This document shows positions 26,601-35,017 of a stretch of DNA of 64,000 bases, piece after piece. Positions within the stretch are counted from its first letter, which is position 1; every line of letters begins with the position of its first letter. Source of the DNA: Sphingomonas sp. (GTDB taxonomy: Bacteria > Pseudomonadota > Alphaproteobacteria > Sphingomonadales > Sphingomonadaceae). The stretch is from contig NZ_JANINP010000003.1 of NCBI RefSeq assembly GCF_024508665.1, forward strand, positions 1 through 64,000, in the 5' to 3' direction. A model generated the notes under the pieces. That model ran no database searches and was not told where the DNA came from. It worked only from the letters and a program-made list of their open reading frames with translations. Position numbers and translations under genes: made by a program.

Positions 26601-26985
26601 GAATCACCCAATCGAGATCGTTGATGTGCCGCCGCAGCGATTCGGCGCTCTGTCCGTCCCACGGCACGTGAAAGGCGATCGCCAGCGGCACGTTGCCGGC
26701 GGTCTTGGCTTCCTTCGACCGCGTCTCGCCCGTCAGCTTGCGGCCATACCAGTCGATGGTGCGGCCCGTGCGCTTGAGCAACGTATCGTGCGGGGGCGCC
26801 AGCCGGTGCAACGGTCGCTCGGTGTTGATCGGAAGCAACGGTTGCGTCGGAACGATCCCGATCGACGCTCCGAACACCGCCGCGGACAGTACCAGCAGCA
26901 TGATGAAGGCAGCGACGCCGAGCGCGAAGCGCCGCCGCCGCCGGCCCGAGGGATCATAGAAGATTGGGGCGCCGGTCGCGGTCAT
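23602..26985 (-). CDS. Three-domain GH18-like / NodB deacetylase / GT2 fusion protein
   Basis: The 1127-aa protein starts with a cytoplasmic basic tail and one membrane helix (FALGVAAFIMLLVLSAAVFGA). A glycosidase family 18-like domain follows (about 95-400, FDFEQLP near 210), then a NodB/CE4 polysaccharide deacetylase domain (about 475-690, TFDDGPDP near 478 and SHTYTHP near 529). A further membrane helix leads to a family 2 glycosyltransferase (VMIPAYNEE near 760, DADTQF near 843, RFRWAYG near 972) and several C-terminal helices. The predicted path is synthesis of a beta-linked amino-sugar polymer inside, and deacetylation and trimming outside. This arrangement is known in other bacteria, but the polymer is not. 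It follows a GT4 gene in a leftward cluster. Confidence 0.9.
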   Translation of the reverse strand: MTATGAPIFYDPSGRRRRRFALGVAAFIMLLVLSAAVFGASIGIVPTQPLLPINTERPLHRLAPPHDTLLKRTGRTIDWYGRKLTGETRSKEAKTAGNVPLAIAFHVPWDGQSAESLRRHINDLDWVIPGWVSVTGPKHTITVFSDTAGRAVINGAARRPLVLPMIQNAIQGEFDGRGMAAMLHDPKLRKAFLDKLEPWLLGNHAAGAMFDFEQLPPSAQRDYLAFLDEANTRFDRHGWLITIAVPVGDRSWNLPAYAKIVDRIFLMSYDEHENSGDPGPVASQAWFARAVADAARGVSASKLVVTIGNYGYNWYPGGADPVTVEEAWQIARESDAMPSFDPASGNSGFSYEEDGKKHVVWFLDAASAYNQIGFLRRAGLGGIALWRLGSEDPGIWSIFGRSHPTLPPANVIEAIPNGTDVDIEGRGEILKVAATPAAGQRKVTTLRDGYITAVDFLQLPSQYMIQRTGYSPNKIALTFDDGPDPQWTPKILDILKRYNAPATFFMVGENGLTERGLLERIVREGHEVGSHTYTHPNLAGASATDTDIELNANQRLFQAFTGRSLRLFRAPYFGDAEPTTADELGPVYAAQQRGYISVGLHVDAEDWQRPGVQAIIDNVVDGVAKRGTGCASGDDSQCSHNIVLLHDAGGDRQQTIEALPTIIEKLRAMGFTLVPVSELAGLSRDQAMPPISPGDRAAAQVDLFLFGTIGAVVTALGWIFLFAISIGILRAVILSALALIQARREGRTIFPAIDPERFVTVMIPAYNEEAVIERSIRTVLASTDVRIEVIVIDDGSKDRTSAIVRDAFADDPRVRLLTLENGGKARALNQGLELATGEIVIALDADTQFEPTTIARLARWFGDPKLGAVAGNAKVGNRVNLVTKWQALEYITAQNLERRALASLDAMTVVPGAVGAWRLEAIRSVGGYPDDTLAEDQDLTIAIQRAGWKVRYDQFAVAWTESPESFKGLAKQRFRWAYGTLQCLWKHGSIIGRGRPRGLAWIGLPQAILFQIVLAAISPIIDLALIVSFALTWLAVEQHGWDQTQHSIEKMLAYWLIFTAIDLLSAIVAFALERRERWSLLWLLIPQRIGYRQVMYYVVLKAITQALRGPRVGWGKLQRTGRVQAAG

Positions 26986-27057
26986 CGGATGCGTGTCGTG
27001 GCACTGCCCGCGCCTGCCATCAAGTGGGTGCGTTCGATCGGCTCGATCGGCCGCGGA

Positions 27058-28227
27058 TCACGCCGCCGCACGGGCGACCGATCGCTTGTACACCGCAAAC
27101 AGATCGCTGAAATGCGCGTCCATCAATCGGACTTGCGGCGCCAACGCCGCCGCACGCCGACGCTCCGCCAGGAGATCTTCGCCAAGATAGGCCGTCAGCC
27201 GCTCGCCGAGATCGCGCGCATCGCACGCGGCGTAGCGAATGCCGCATCCTGGCCGGTGGTGGTCGGCGGCACCACCGCGATCGGGCAGGATGAGCGGCAG
27301 GCCGCTTGCCGCACCTTCGGCCGCGACCATGCAGAACGTCTCAGCCTCGCAGCCGTGGATCAATGCATCAGCACTGGCCAACATCCGCGCCAGCCGGGCG
27401 CGATCGGTGATCGCCGGGGCGACGATGATGTGCGGCGAGCCTCGCGTGGCGCGAATGACGCGCGCGCGGTCGCGCCCGGAGCCGAACAGGACCAGGCCGA
27501 CGGCGTGGTGCGATCCCGCCGCGAGCACGGCCTCGCAGATCATCGGCCAGCGCTTCTCGGGCGCCATACGGCCGAGCCCGACCAGCAAGGTCGCCTCGGG
27601 CGGCAGGTCGCATTGTTCCAGCATCTCGCGGCGCAACTGTTCGTCGCGCAGATCTGGTGAGAAGATTCCGGGCTGCACCCCCATCGGGATGGTCTGGGCC
27701 TTGGCCACGCCGCCGGTGCGCAATCGCTGCGTCAAATCGTCGCTGGCACTGACCACGAAATCGAACTGACGGTCGAGCTTGCGCAGATGGCGCCAATACC
27801 AGTCGAGCCGGCGGTCGATCGTCTCGATCGAAAACAGCCCCTGCAGCCAGCGATACGGATAGGCCGACAGGAAGTCGCAATGCATGATCAGCGCGCGCGG
27901 CGCAGCGCCACGCCAGCGGCCGACCATGGATGCACTCGTCCAGGGCGAGGCAACCTCGACCAGATCGGGGCGCCACTGATCGAGCGCGGCGTGCAGCCGG
28001 CCCTCATCGTCGAAATAATGGTAATTGCGGTCGAGCGGGAACGGCGCGGCGGCGATCGTCGCGATGACCGCACCGGGCGCGACTTCCTCGATCTTGTCTT
28101 CCGGGCCGGGCGCCAGGATGACGATCTCATGCCCGGCGGGCGGCCCTGCCTGCAGCTTGCGCTCGACATAGGTCTTCACCCCGCCGCCGGCGGGCGTGTA
28201 GAAGGCGCAGACGTCGACGATGCGCAT
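27058..28227 (-). CDS. Glycosyltransferase family 4
   Basis: A 389-aa GT-B glycosyltransferase: N-terminal Rossmann half (VCAFYTPAGGGVKTYVERK) and C-terminal nucleotide-sugar half (VGLGRMAPEKRW, and the E-x7-E motif HGCEAETFCMVAAEGAASG). It transfers a sugar from a nucleotide-sugar donor; donor and acceptor are unknown. Its start shares a base with the upstream stop (TGATG), so it is tightly coupled to the membrane-protein gene. It probably adds to the glycan made by the GH18-CE4-GT2 fusion 72 bp downstream. Confidence 0.9.
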   Translation of the reverse strand: MRIVDVCAFYTPAGGGVKTYVERKLQAGPPAGHEIVILAPGPEDKIEEVAPGAVIATIAAAPFPLDRNYHYFDDEGRLHAALDQWRPDLVEVASPWTSASMVGRWRGAAPRALIMHCDFLSAYPYRWLQGLFSIETIDRRLDWYWRHLRKLDRQFDFVVSASDDLTQRLRTGGVAKAQTIPMGVQPGIFSPDLRDEQLRREMLEQCDLPPEATLLVGLGRMAPEKRWPMICEAVLAAGSHHAVGLVLFGSGRDRARVIRATRGSPHIIVAPAITDRARLARMLASADALIHGCEAETFCMVAAEGAASGLPLILPDRGGAADHHRPGCGIRYAACDARDLGERLTAYLGEDLLAERRRAAALAPQVRLMDAHFSDLFAVYKRSVARAAA

Positions 28228-29174
28228 CAGCGTTGCTCGATGTTCAGGGCTTCACGCGCGAGGTCGGTGACGGCAAGCGCCGCGCCGATCACGACCTGGC
28301 CCGCAAACACCACGCCCGCGACCACCGCAACCGTATCGGCGATGTTGGGCACGTCGTGCAGCATGCCAGCGGCGAGCCCGGCGAACACAAGATCCTTGTT
28401 CGGCAGGAACGGCAGTCGCGTGACGAATTGGCGCGCGGCCGACAGCAGCAGCCACCAGCCGAGCGACACGCCGGGCATGACCATGGCCCATAGCAATCCG
28501 AACATCATCGTCACGGCGATCGACCGCGCCGTATGGATCGCCGCGATCCGCCAGAATTGCGCGCGCGACACCGCGAACAGGCGGTGGCGGAACAGCATCA
28601 CGACCATCGACGAGGCGACCAGGAACACGCCCGACCACAGAATGTGCACGTTCATCGCGCCGAATTCGAGCGGCCCGGGCACCGCGATCGCCGCCAGCAG
28701 CAAGGCCAACGTGACGATATTGCCGGCCAGTGCCGACAGCACCGCGACGTCGCGCACCGCTCCGAACGGCGATCCCGGAATTGACGCGTTGCGGCGCGCC
28801 CAGAGATAGAATTGCAACTCGCCCGAATAGCCGAACAGCAATTCGTTCGAGGCAGATTTGCGGAGCAAGGCGACGAGCCCGCCGCCCAACGGCAACGGCC
28901 AGAGCCCGCGGAAGATGACATAGTCGGCGATCGGTTGGATCGCGAGCAGCAACGCCATGCCGATCCAGAAGGCGATCGATGTCGGCAGCAACTGGCCGAG
29001 CGCCGCTAGGTCCGCCCGGCCCAGGAAGCGTGCAACGACGAAAATGATCGCGATCGAGAGGATGGGCCCCGTCCAGCGGAGCCAGGGAGCAGTAGCGCGA
29101 TCCCCCGCGCTGCGTGCCCAATCGGCAACCGTGGCGGCCTCCATTCCGCGTACGGCCCGTGACATGTCGTTCAT
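28227..29174 (-). CDS. Polytopic membrane protein of unknown function
   Basis: A 315-aa protein with roughly seven or eight hydrophobic helices (ILSIAIIFVVARFLG, IAFWIGMALLLAIQ, VTLALLLAAIAVPG, LWAMVMPGV and so on). I see no catalytic motif. Position inside the deacetylase-glycosyltransferase run suggests a flippase or acceptor-handling role for the glycan, by inference. It ends with a 1-nt stop/start overlap into the GT4 gene and begins 47 bp after the DUF2334 gene. Confidence 0.8.
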   Translation of the reverse strand: MNDMSRAVRGMEAATVADWARSAGDRATAPWLRWTGPILSIAIIFVVARFLGRADLAALGQLLPTSIAFWIGMALLLAIQPIADYVIFRGLWPLPLGGGLVALLRKSASNELLFGYSGELQFYLWARRNASIPGSPFGAVRDVAVLSALAGNIVTLALLLAAIAVPGPLEFGAMNVHILWSGVFLVASSMVVMLFRHRLFAVSRAQFWRIAAIHTARSIAVTMMFGLLWAMVMPGVSLGWWLLLSAARQFVTRLPFLPNKDLVFAGLAAGMLHDVPNIADTVAVVAGVVFAGQVVIGAALAVTDLAREALNIEQR

Positions 29175-29221
29175 TCGATCGCTACCTTACCCGTCCCTTT
29201 CCCGTGTTTGTCTCTGGCCGC

Positions 29222-29980
29222 TCACGCCCCCGCGGCCGGCAGGAATTCTCGGTATCGGGCAAAACGCGCGCCGCGCGACAAAGCGGCAATCGTTCGCGCA
29301 ATACTGTCGGTCAGTGCCGGTACATTGGTGTCTCCAGGATGAACGGCAACCCTCATCCACGGTTTTCGCGGCAAAGCGGCGCGGGCCAACGTCGCCACGG
29401 CCAGCGACGAAGCGATGCGCCAGCGGCTGCGGCTGGCCCAGGTGATGACCGGTCCCTTCGCGACGACCTCGCCGGTCGTGGGGCGCCACACTTTCATGTG
29501 ATCCTCGGCGAGCGCGAAGCCTTCCTCGCCCAGCGCCCGCATCGCGCCTTCGCCATAGAGCCAGGCCGGCGCGATGAATCCGGCCGCCGGTCGGCCGATG
29601 ATGTCCTCGATCAGCTTGCGCCCATCCGCCATTCGCGCGCGCGCGATATCGCGGTCTAGCCCCAGGAACTCCCCCTCGCCCGCGGTCATCCGCTTGGCCT
29701 TGAACCTGGCCAGCGCGCCATCATGCTCGCTGCGATCGAGGTGGAACCAGCCATGAACGAACATGTCGACCCCCGTGTCCGACCAGGCGCGCAGTCGCGA
29801 GGCGAAGGGCGTGCCTGCGCGAATGGGGGAATCGCCCCAGTGATCGGGCACGACCAGCATCGCATAACGCGGCGCCGGCATGTCGCGCGAGACGAGGTCG
29901 GCGAGCCGATCGATCTTCCCCTCGAACTTGGGGGAGACGTCGTGGATCGAAACCAGCAGAGAGGGTTCAGGACGAGCCAT
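29222..29980 (-). CDS. DUF2334 polysaccharide deacetylase-like protein
   Basis: The 252-aa protein shows the NodB-fold landmarks of DUF2334: SIHDVSP near residues 11-17 (first Asp metal site) and VHGWFH near 74-79 (second). It lacks a signal peptide. The metal centre and the fold suggest hydrolysis of an N- or O-acyl group on a sugar, but the substrate is unassigned. It heads the leftward four-gene glycan cluster that ends with the GH18-CE4-GT2 fusion, giving two NodB-fold proteins in one operon. Confidence 0.85.
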   Translation of the reverse strand: MARPEPSLLVSIHDVSPKFEGKIDRLADLVSRDMPAPRYAMLVVPDHWGDSPIRAGTPFASRLRAWSDTGVDMFVHGWFHLDRSEHDGALARFKAKRMTAGEGEFLGLDRDIARARMADGRKLIEDIIGRPAAGFIAPAWLYGEGAMRALGEEGFALAEDHMKVWRPTTGEVVAKGPVITWASRSRWRIASSLAVATLARAALPRKPWMRVAVHPGDTNVPALTDSIARTIAALSRGARFARYREFLPAAGA

Positions 29981-30089
29981 CGGGCAGACAATCAGCGAAA
30001 TATGGGGTGCGGGCGCCGCTAGGCCCGTTTCGGACGGACCGCAAGTGCAGGAATGTCGCAGTCTGTCGCCGTTTTTTGCATGCGAACAG

Positions 30090-30770
30090 CTAGTCGGCGC
30101 TGCGCGTCCCGAACCAGAGCACGTGCCGCGGACCCTTGCCGTTGCTGCGGGCGCGAGTCACGATCTCGTCCACCGCGAAGCCGCACGACGCGAATTTGCG
30201 GGCGAAGCGCGGGTCGGGCGCCGCCGACCAGATCGCGAGGATGCCGCCGGGGCGCAGCGCTCGCCAGGCATTCTCCAGCCCGCGTTCGGAATAGAGCCGG
30301 CCGTTGCTCGCGCGGGTCAGGCCGTCGGGACCGTTGTCGACGTCGAGCAGGATCGCGTCATACTGCGCCTGGCCGTTGTCGATGAGCGCCGCAACGTCGT
30401 CGCCGACGACGCTGACGCGCGGATCGTCGAGGCAGCCGGCGGCGAGCTCGGCCATCGGGCCGCGCGCCCAGGCGATGATCTCGGGCACCAGTTCGGCCAC
30501 GGTCAGCTTGGCGTCGGCGCCCAACGAGCGCAGCGCGGCGCGCAAGGTGAAGCCCATGCCGTAGCCGCCGATCAGCAGATGCGGCGCCTTGCGTCCCTTG
30601 AGCCGCTGGCAGGTCTCGGTCGCCAGCACTTCCTCCGACCCGCTCATCCGGCTGTTCATCAGCTCGTTGCGGTCGAGCACGATCATGAAGTCCGCGCCGC
30701 GCCGAAACAGGCGCAGTTCGTCATTGGTGCCGGGAATGCGCGCGACGTCGATGAGTTCGCGGGGAATCAT
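30090..30770 (-). CDS. Spermidine synthase-like methyltransferase-fold protein
   Basis: A 226-aa Rossmann-fold protein related to spermidine synthases: LLIGGYGMGFTLRAALRSLG is the nucleotide-binding loop, VAELVPEIIAW the acidic strand, and DAILLDVDNGPDGLT the catalytic-strand region. It lacks the N-terminal beta-barrel of true SpeE and is shorter than SpeE. It might therefore be a methyltransferase rather than an aminopropyltransferase. It is downstream of lepA, separated by a REP, so probably not co-regulated. Confidence 0.8.
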   Translation of the reverse strand: MIPRELIDVARIPGTNDELRLFRRGADFMIVLDRNELMNSRMSGSEEVLATETCQRLKGRKAPHLLIGGYGMGFTLRAALRSLGADAKLTVAELVPEIIAWARGPMAELAAGCLDDPRVSVVGDDVAALIDNGQAQYDAILLDVDNGPDGLTRASNGRLYSERGLENAWRALRPGGILAIWSAAPDPRFARKFASCGFAVDEIVTRARSNGKGPRHVLWFGTRSAD

Positions 30771-30802
30771 GATTGTCTATCTCCAGGCCGGAACGCCCGT
30801 TC

Positions 30803-30906
30803 GTCACCCCGGACTTGTTCCGGGGTCCAAGGTGCCGCGAGGGAAGCCCCCGAACCTCTTGCCCTCAGCCTGCCGCCCGTTGGACCCCGGCACAAGGCCG
30901 GGGTGA
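30803..30906. repeat. REP-like inverted repeat
   Basis: gtcaccccggacttgttcc and ggaccccggcacaaggcc, with ggggtgac, form an inverted pair around a 50-nt centre. It is almost the same as the copy at 56385-56489. It sits between lepA and the spermidine synthase-like gene. Confidence 0.8.
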
Positions 30907-30930
30907 CGGTTATCAGACTACGACCCAGGT

Positions 30931-32742
30931 CTAATTCTCGTCGCCCATCCTGAGCGCGGCGATGAAGGCCTCCTGCGGAATCTGCACCGAACCATATTCG
31001 CGCATGCGCTTCTTGCCTTCCTTCTGTTTTTCCAGAAGCTTGCGCTTGCGGGTTATATCGCCACCGTAACATTTGGCGGTAACATCCTTGCGCATCGCAG
31101 CAATCGTCTCGCGGGCGATGACCTTGCCGCCGATCGCGGCCTGGATCGGAATCTTGAACAAGTGGCGCGGGATCAGGTCCTTGAGGCGCTCGCACATGCC
31201 GCGACCGCGGCTTTCGGCGGTGCCGCGATGGACGATCATGCTGAGCGCGTCGACCGGCTCGTTATTGACCAGGATCGACATCTTGACGAGGTCGCCCTCA
31301 CGATAGCCGATCTGGTGATAGTCGAAGCTGGCATAACCGCGGCTGATCGACTTGAGACGATCATAGAAATCGAACACCACTTCGTTGAGCGGCAGTTCGT
31401 AGGTCACCTGCGCGCGGCCGCCCACATAGGTCAGGTTCTTCTGGATTCCGCGGCGGTCCTGGCAGAGCTTGAGGATCGAGCCGAGATATTCGTCGGGGCA
31501 ATAGATCGTCGCTTCGATCCACGGCTCGCTGATCAGCGCGATCTTGTTGGGATCGGGCATGTCGGCCGGGTTATGCAGCTCGATATGGCCCTGCCCGTGG
31601 GTCAGCTCGATCTGATAGACCACTGACGGCGCGGTGGTGATCAGGTCGAGATCATATTCGCGGGTCAGTCGCTCCTGGATGATCTCCAGATGCAACAGGC
31701 CGAGAAAGCCGCAGCGGAAGCCGAAGCCGAGCGCGGCGGAAGTTTCCATCTCGAACGAAAAGCTGGCATCGTTGAGACGCAGTTTCGAAATGCTCTCACG
31801 AAGCTTTTCGAAGTCGTTGGCGTCGACCGGGAAAAGCCCGCAGAACACCACGGGCTGGACTTCCTTGAACCCCGGCAACGGTTCGGCGGCGGGCCGCTTG
31901 GTGTCGGTCAGCGTGTCGCCGACGCGCGCCTGGGCCACGTCCTTGATCTGCGCGGTGATGAAGCCGATCTCGCCCGGGCCGAGATCGGTCAGTTGCTCGA
32001 TCTTGGGCCGGAAGCAACCGACGCGGTCGACCAGATGCTGGGTGCCGGCTTGCATGAAGGTGACCTGTTGGCCCTTCTTGAGCACGCCATCGATCACGCG
32101 GACCAGGATGACGACGCCGAGATAGGGGTCGTACCAGCTGTCGACCAGCATCGCCTTGAGCGGCGCCGCCGGATCGCCCTTGGGCGGCGGGATGCGCTGG
32201 ACCACCGCTTCGAGCACCTCGCCGATACCGATTCCCGATTTGGCCGAAGTCAGCACCGCATTCGACGCGTCGAGCCCGATCACTTCCTCGATCTCGAGCT
32301 TGACCTTCTCCGGCTCGGCGGCGGGCAAGTCGATCTTGTTGATTACCGGCACGATCTCATGGTCGTGCTCGATCGACTGATAGACGTTGGCGAGCGTCTG
32401 CGCCTCGACCCCCTGGGCGGCGTCGACCACCAGCAAGGCGCCCTCGCAGGCGGCCAGGCTGCGCGAGACCTCATAGGCGAAGTCGACGTGACCGGGCGTG
32501 TCCATCAGGTTGAGCGTGTAGGTCTCGCCGTCCTGCGCCTTGTAGGAGAGGCGCACGGTCTGCGCCTTGATGGTGATGCCGCGTTCGCGCTCGATGTCCA
32601 TATTGTCGAGCACCTGTTCGGACATCTCGCGGTCGGACAGGCCGCCGGTCGCCTGGATCAGGCGATCGGCGAGCGTCGACTTGCCATGGTCGATATGCGC
32701 GATGATCGAGAAATTGCGGATTTTGTCGAGCGGCGTGGACAC
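30931..32742 (-). CDS. lepA: Elongation factor 4 (LepA), ribosome back-translocase GTPase
   Basis: The 603-aa translational GTPase has Walker [10 protein letters not shown] (15-23), switch II DTPGH, NKID (G4) and a LepA C-terminal domain ([18 protein letters not shown]). It acts on ribosomes, remodelling mistranslocated or stalled complexes. The start is a GTG at 32742 (GTG-TCC-ACG); the ribosome-binding site is weak. It stands alone, with a REP downstream of its stop. Confidence 0.97.
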   Translation of the reverse strand: MSTPLDKIRNFSIIAHIDHGKSTLADRLIQATGGLSDREMSEQVLDNMDIERERGITIKAQTVRLSYKAQDGETYTLNLMDTPGHVDFAYEVSRSLAACEGALLVVDAAQGVEAQTLANVYQSIEHDHEIVPVINKIDLPAAEPEKVKLEIEEVIGLDASNAVLTSAKSGIGIGEVLEAVVQRIPPPKGDPAAPLKAMLVDSWYDPYLGVVILVRVIDGVLKKGQQVTFMQAGTQHLVDRVGCFRPKIEQLTDLGPGEIGFITAQIKDVAQARVGDTLTDTKRPAAEPLPGFKEVQPVVFCGLFPVDANDFEKLRESISKLRLNDASFSFEMETSAALGFGFRCGFLGLLHLEIIQERLTREYDLDLITTAPSVVYQIELTHGQGHIELHNPADMPDPNKIALISEPWIEATIYCPDEYLGSILKLCQDRRGIQKNLTYVGGRAQVTYELPLNEVVFDFYDRLKSISRGYASFDYHQIGYREGDLVKMSILVNNEPVDALSMIVHRGTAESRGRGMCERLKDLIPRHLFKIPIQAAIGGKVIARETIAAMRKDVTAKCYGGDITRKRKLLEKQKEGKKRMREYGSVQIPQEAFIAALRMGDEN

Positions 32743-32817
32743 GGGAATCTTTGCATTGAAGAGGGATTTGCCGCGCCGATAGCAGGCATGCGGCCAAACG
32801 CCAAAACCCTGGATAGA

Positions 32818-33351
32818 TCAGGCGCCCGACAGCGACTTCTCTGTGCCGAGGATCGCCCGGAGCGCGGTCAGGTAGCGCTGATCCCCCTCTCCGCTCACCA
32901 TCGTCCAGCGCACGCCGCGGCGTTCGAGCACTTCCATCGACAATTCGTAGAAGCGCTGGCGCTTTTCCGGCGTGCCGAACATCCGCGTGCCGTCGTCGAC
33001 CCAGGGCAGGTCGATATCGAACAACAGATAGAGATCGGCAAAGCCGTTCCACGAATCGAACCATGGATCGTGGCGGCCGAACAGCATCTCCGCCCAAACC
33101 TCGGTCATCAGCGGATCGGTGTCGAGGATAACCGGCGTCCGCCCGCTGGCGATCGCTTGCCGCGTCTGGGCGTCGTGCGCCTGTGCGATCGCGACCAGGT
33201 CGGCCATCGTCCAGTTGGTGCCGAACGCCTCGGTATAGGTGCGGCCATATTCGGCCACGCAAGCCGAGCCGAAATGGCGCGCCAGTTCGGCCGCGATGGT
33301 GGACTTGCCCGTGCTTTCCGGACCGTGGAGGCAGATCGAGCGAAGCTTCAT
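32818..33351 (-). CDS. NadR-type nicotinamide riboside kinase (AAA ATPase)
   Basis: A 177-aa P-loop kinase with GPESTGKST (10-18), EYGRTYTEAFG and DTDPLMTEVWAEMLFG. This matches the C-terminal kinase domain of NadR, which phosphorylates nicotinamide riboside to NMN. It lacks NadR's helix-turn-helix and adenylyltransferase domains. Its ATG overlaps the pnuC stop as ATGA. Partnership with the adjacent transporter makes a two-step salvage module: import followed by trapping by phosphorylation. Confidence 0.87.
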   Translation of the reverse strand: MKLRSICLHGPESTGKSTIAAELARHFGSACVAEYGRTYTEAFGTNWTMADLVAIAQAHDAQTRQAIASGRTPVILDTDPLMTEVWAEMLFGRHDPWFDSWNGFADLYLLFDIDLPWVDDGTRMFGTPEKRQRFYELSMEVLERRGVRWTMVSGEGDQRYLTALRAILGTEKSLSGA

Positions 33352-33953
33352 GCCTCCGCCCCTTGCCGCGCGGCTCGCCAACGCGCCAGCCCCAGTACCG
33401 CAATTCCCAGCAACAGGACGTAGAGGCCGGTGGTGATCCACAGCGCCTTTGCCGCGTACAGGCCGATCGAGACCAGATTGGCGAGGATCCATAGCCACCA
33501 ATTTTCGAGCTTGCGCACCGACATCAGATATTGCGCGGCAACACTGATCATCGCGACCGAGGCGTCCCACCAGGGAAAGGATGCGTCGGTGAAGCGGTGC
33601 ATCAGCCAGCCCCAGCCCAGGATGGCGAGGACGATGCCGGCGGCCCAGGCTAGCCGCACCGTCCTGGTCAGCCGCTCGACCACGACCTCGCCCGCCTCGC
33701 GCTGCGACCGCCGCCACTGCCACAGACCGTAGAATTGCACGATCAGGAAGAAGACCTGGAGCAGGGTGTCGCTGTAGAGCTTGGCGCGGAAGAACACGAC
33801 GCCATAGATCGCGACGCCGGCGATCCCGAAAGCGTAATTCCAGATGCTCCTGCGTGCCACCAGCCAGACGTTGATCAGGATGAGCAGCGCGGCGACGCCC
33901 TCGACCGGCGACATCTCGCTCAGGAATTCGCGCACGATGCCGAGCGATGCCAT
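33348..33953 (-). CDS. pnuC: Nicotinamide riboside transporter PnuC
   Basis: A 201-aa membrane protein with about seven helices and PnuC landmarks (NYAFGIAGVAIYGVVFFRAKLYSD, then LQVFFLIVQFYGLWQWRR; W-x-N in LENWWLWILANLVSIGLYAAK, each shown in part). It imports nicotinamide riboside by facilitated diffusion, pulled by the downstream kinase. I prefer the start at 33953; ATGs at 33989 and 33983 are also in frame, and none has a clear ribosome-binding site. Confidence 0.9.
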   Translation of the reverse strand: MASLGIVREFLSEMSPVEGVAALLILINVWLVARRSIWNYAFGIAGVAIYGVVFFRAKLYSDTLLQVFFLIVQFYGLWQWRRSQREAGEVVVERLTRTVRLAWAAGIVLAILGWGWLMHRFTDASFPWWDASVAMISVAAQYLMSVRKLENWWLWILANLVSIGLYAAKALWITTGLYVLLLGIAVLGLARWRAARQGAEA

Positions 33954-34204
33954 GAGGCTCGACGATAGCGCCGCGCCCGCCATCGGCAAGGTTTTCGCTG
34001 CACCGCCGCTATCGCAACGGGCTCAAACGCATGACGGAAAACGCCTATTTCGTGGCGTACCGCTCTGCTAGGAACCGCGGCAGGATGCAGGGCGGGTCGC
34101 ATCTCCGGCATCGTAACGCGTTGCGCCACGGCAAGGGCCGGGCCGCGCAACTTGGGTCATCCGCGCCGACCGATCGAGCATCGTCGGCGCATGGGGAGGA
34201 TTAG

Positions 34205-34951
34205 ATGCGTAAGGTGACATTGGTGGCCGCTGCGGCGGCGATGGTGCTTTCGATTTCGCCGGCAATGGCCCAGCGCGACAGGTCCTCCGGCCGCAAGGAT
34301 CAGGATCGCGGCATGCGCGAAATGCCGCATTGCGCCAAGCCTCTCGGCACGATCGCGATGGTCGAGCCGGAAAACCAGTGGTGGCGGCAGTACAACCTGG
34401 GCAGCCCCGAGGCGATCCTGAAGGTGTTCGTCCAGGAATCGCGTTGCTTCACGCTCGTCAATCGTGGCCGTTCGATGCAGAGCCGTGCGATGGAGCGCGC
34501 CCTGGCCGACAATGGCGAGCTGCAGGCTGGATCGAACATGGGCAAGGGCCAGGTCCGCGCGGCGGACTTCCTGCTCGAACCGAACATCGTCACCACGAAC
34601 GACAATTCGGGCGGCAGCAATGTCGGCGGTGCGATCGGCGGCGTGCTCAGCCGCTTCGGCGGCGGCGGCGCGAACGTGATCGGCTCGCTCGCCGGCGGCA
34701 TCAACATCAAGAAAGGTGAAGCCAACGTCACGCTATCGGTGGTCGACTCGCGTACTACCGAGGAAAGCGTCGTCGAGGGCTATTATCGCAAGACGGATGT
34801 CGGTTTCAGCGCGGCAACCGGCGCCAGCTGGTGGGGTGGCTTCGCCTCGGCCGGCGGCGGCGGCTATCAGAACACGCAAATCGGCCAGGTGATCGTGCTC
34901 GCCTATCTGGATGCGTACATCAAGCTGGTCGACCAGCTGGGCGGCCGGTAG
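34205..34951 (+). CDS. CsgG-like secreted protein
   Basis: A 248-aa protein with a signal peptide (MRKVTLVAAAAAMVLSISPA, cleaved after AMA before QRDR). The CsgG-type core (CFTLVNRGRSMQSRAMERALAD, FLLEPNIVT, NVTLSVVDSRTTEE) is the outer-membrane secretion-pore fold known from curli. There is no lipobox cysteine and no csgA, csgB or csgE in the window. It may serve another secretion or envelope role. The ATG at 34205 follows GGGGAGGATT. It is monocistronic. Confidence 0.8.
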   Translation: MRKVTLVAAAAAMVLSISPAMAQRDRSSGRKDQDRGMREMPHCAKPLGTIAMVEPENQWWRQYNLGSPEAILKVFVQESRCFTLVNRGRSMQSRAMERALADNGELQAGSNMGKGQVRAADFLLEPNIVTTNDNSGGSNVGGAIGGVLSRFGGGGANVIGSLAGGINIKKGEANVTLSVVDSRTTEESVVEGYYRKTDVGFSAATGASWWGGFASAGGGGYQNTQIGQVIVLAYLDAYIKLVDQLGGR

Positions 34952-35017
34952 CCCGTAGGCGGGTTGCCAAGGGATTGCGACACGCTAGGTTCCCCCTCCT
35001 GAACCACAGGAGGGGAC

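Noticed and set aside
25381..27660. 759-residue plus-strand frame
   Set aside because: It is antisense to the GH18-CE4-GT2 fusion and the GT4 gene; the sequence is Arg- and Gly-rich without domains.
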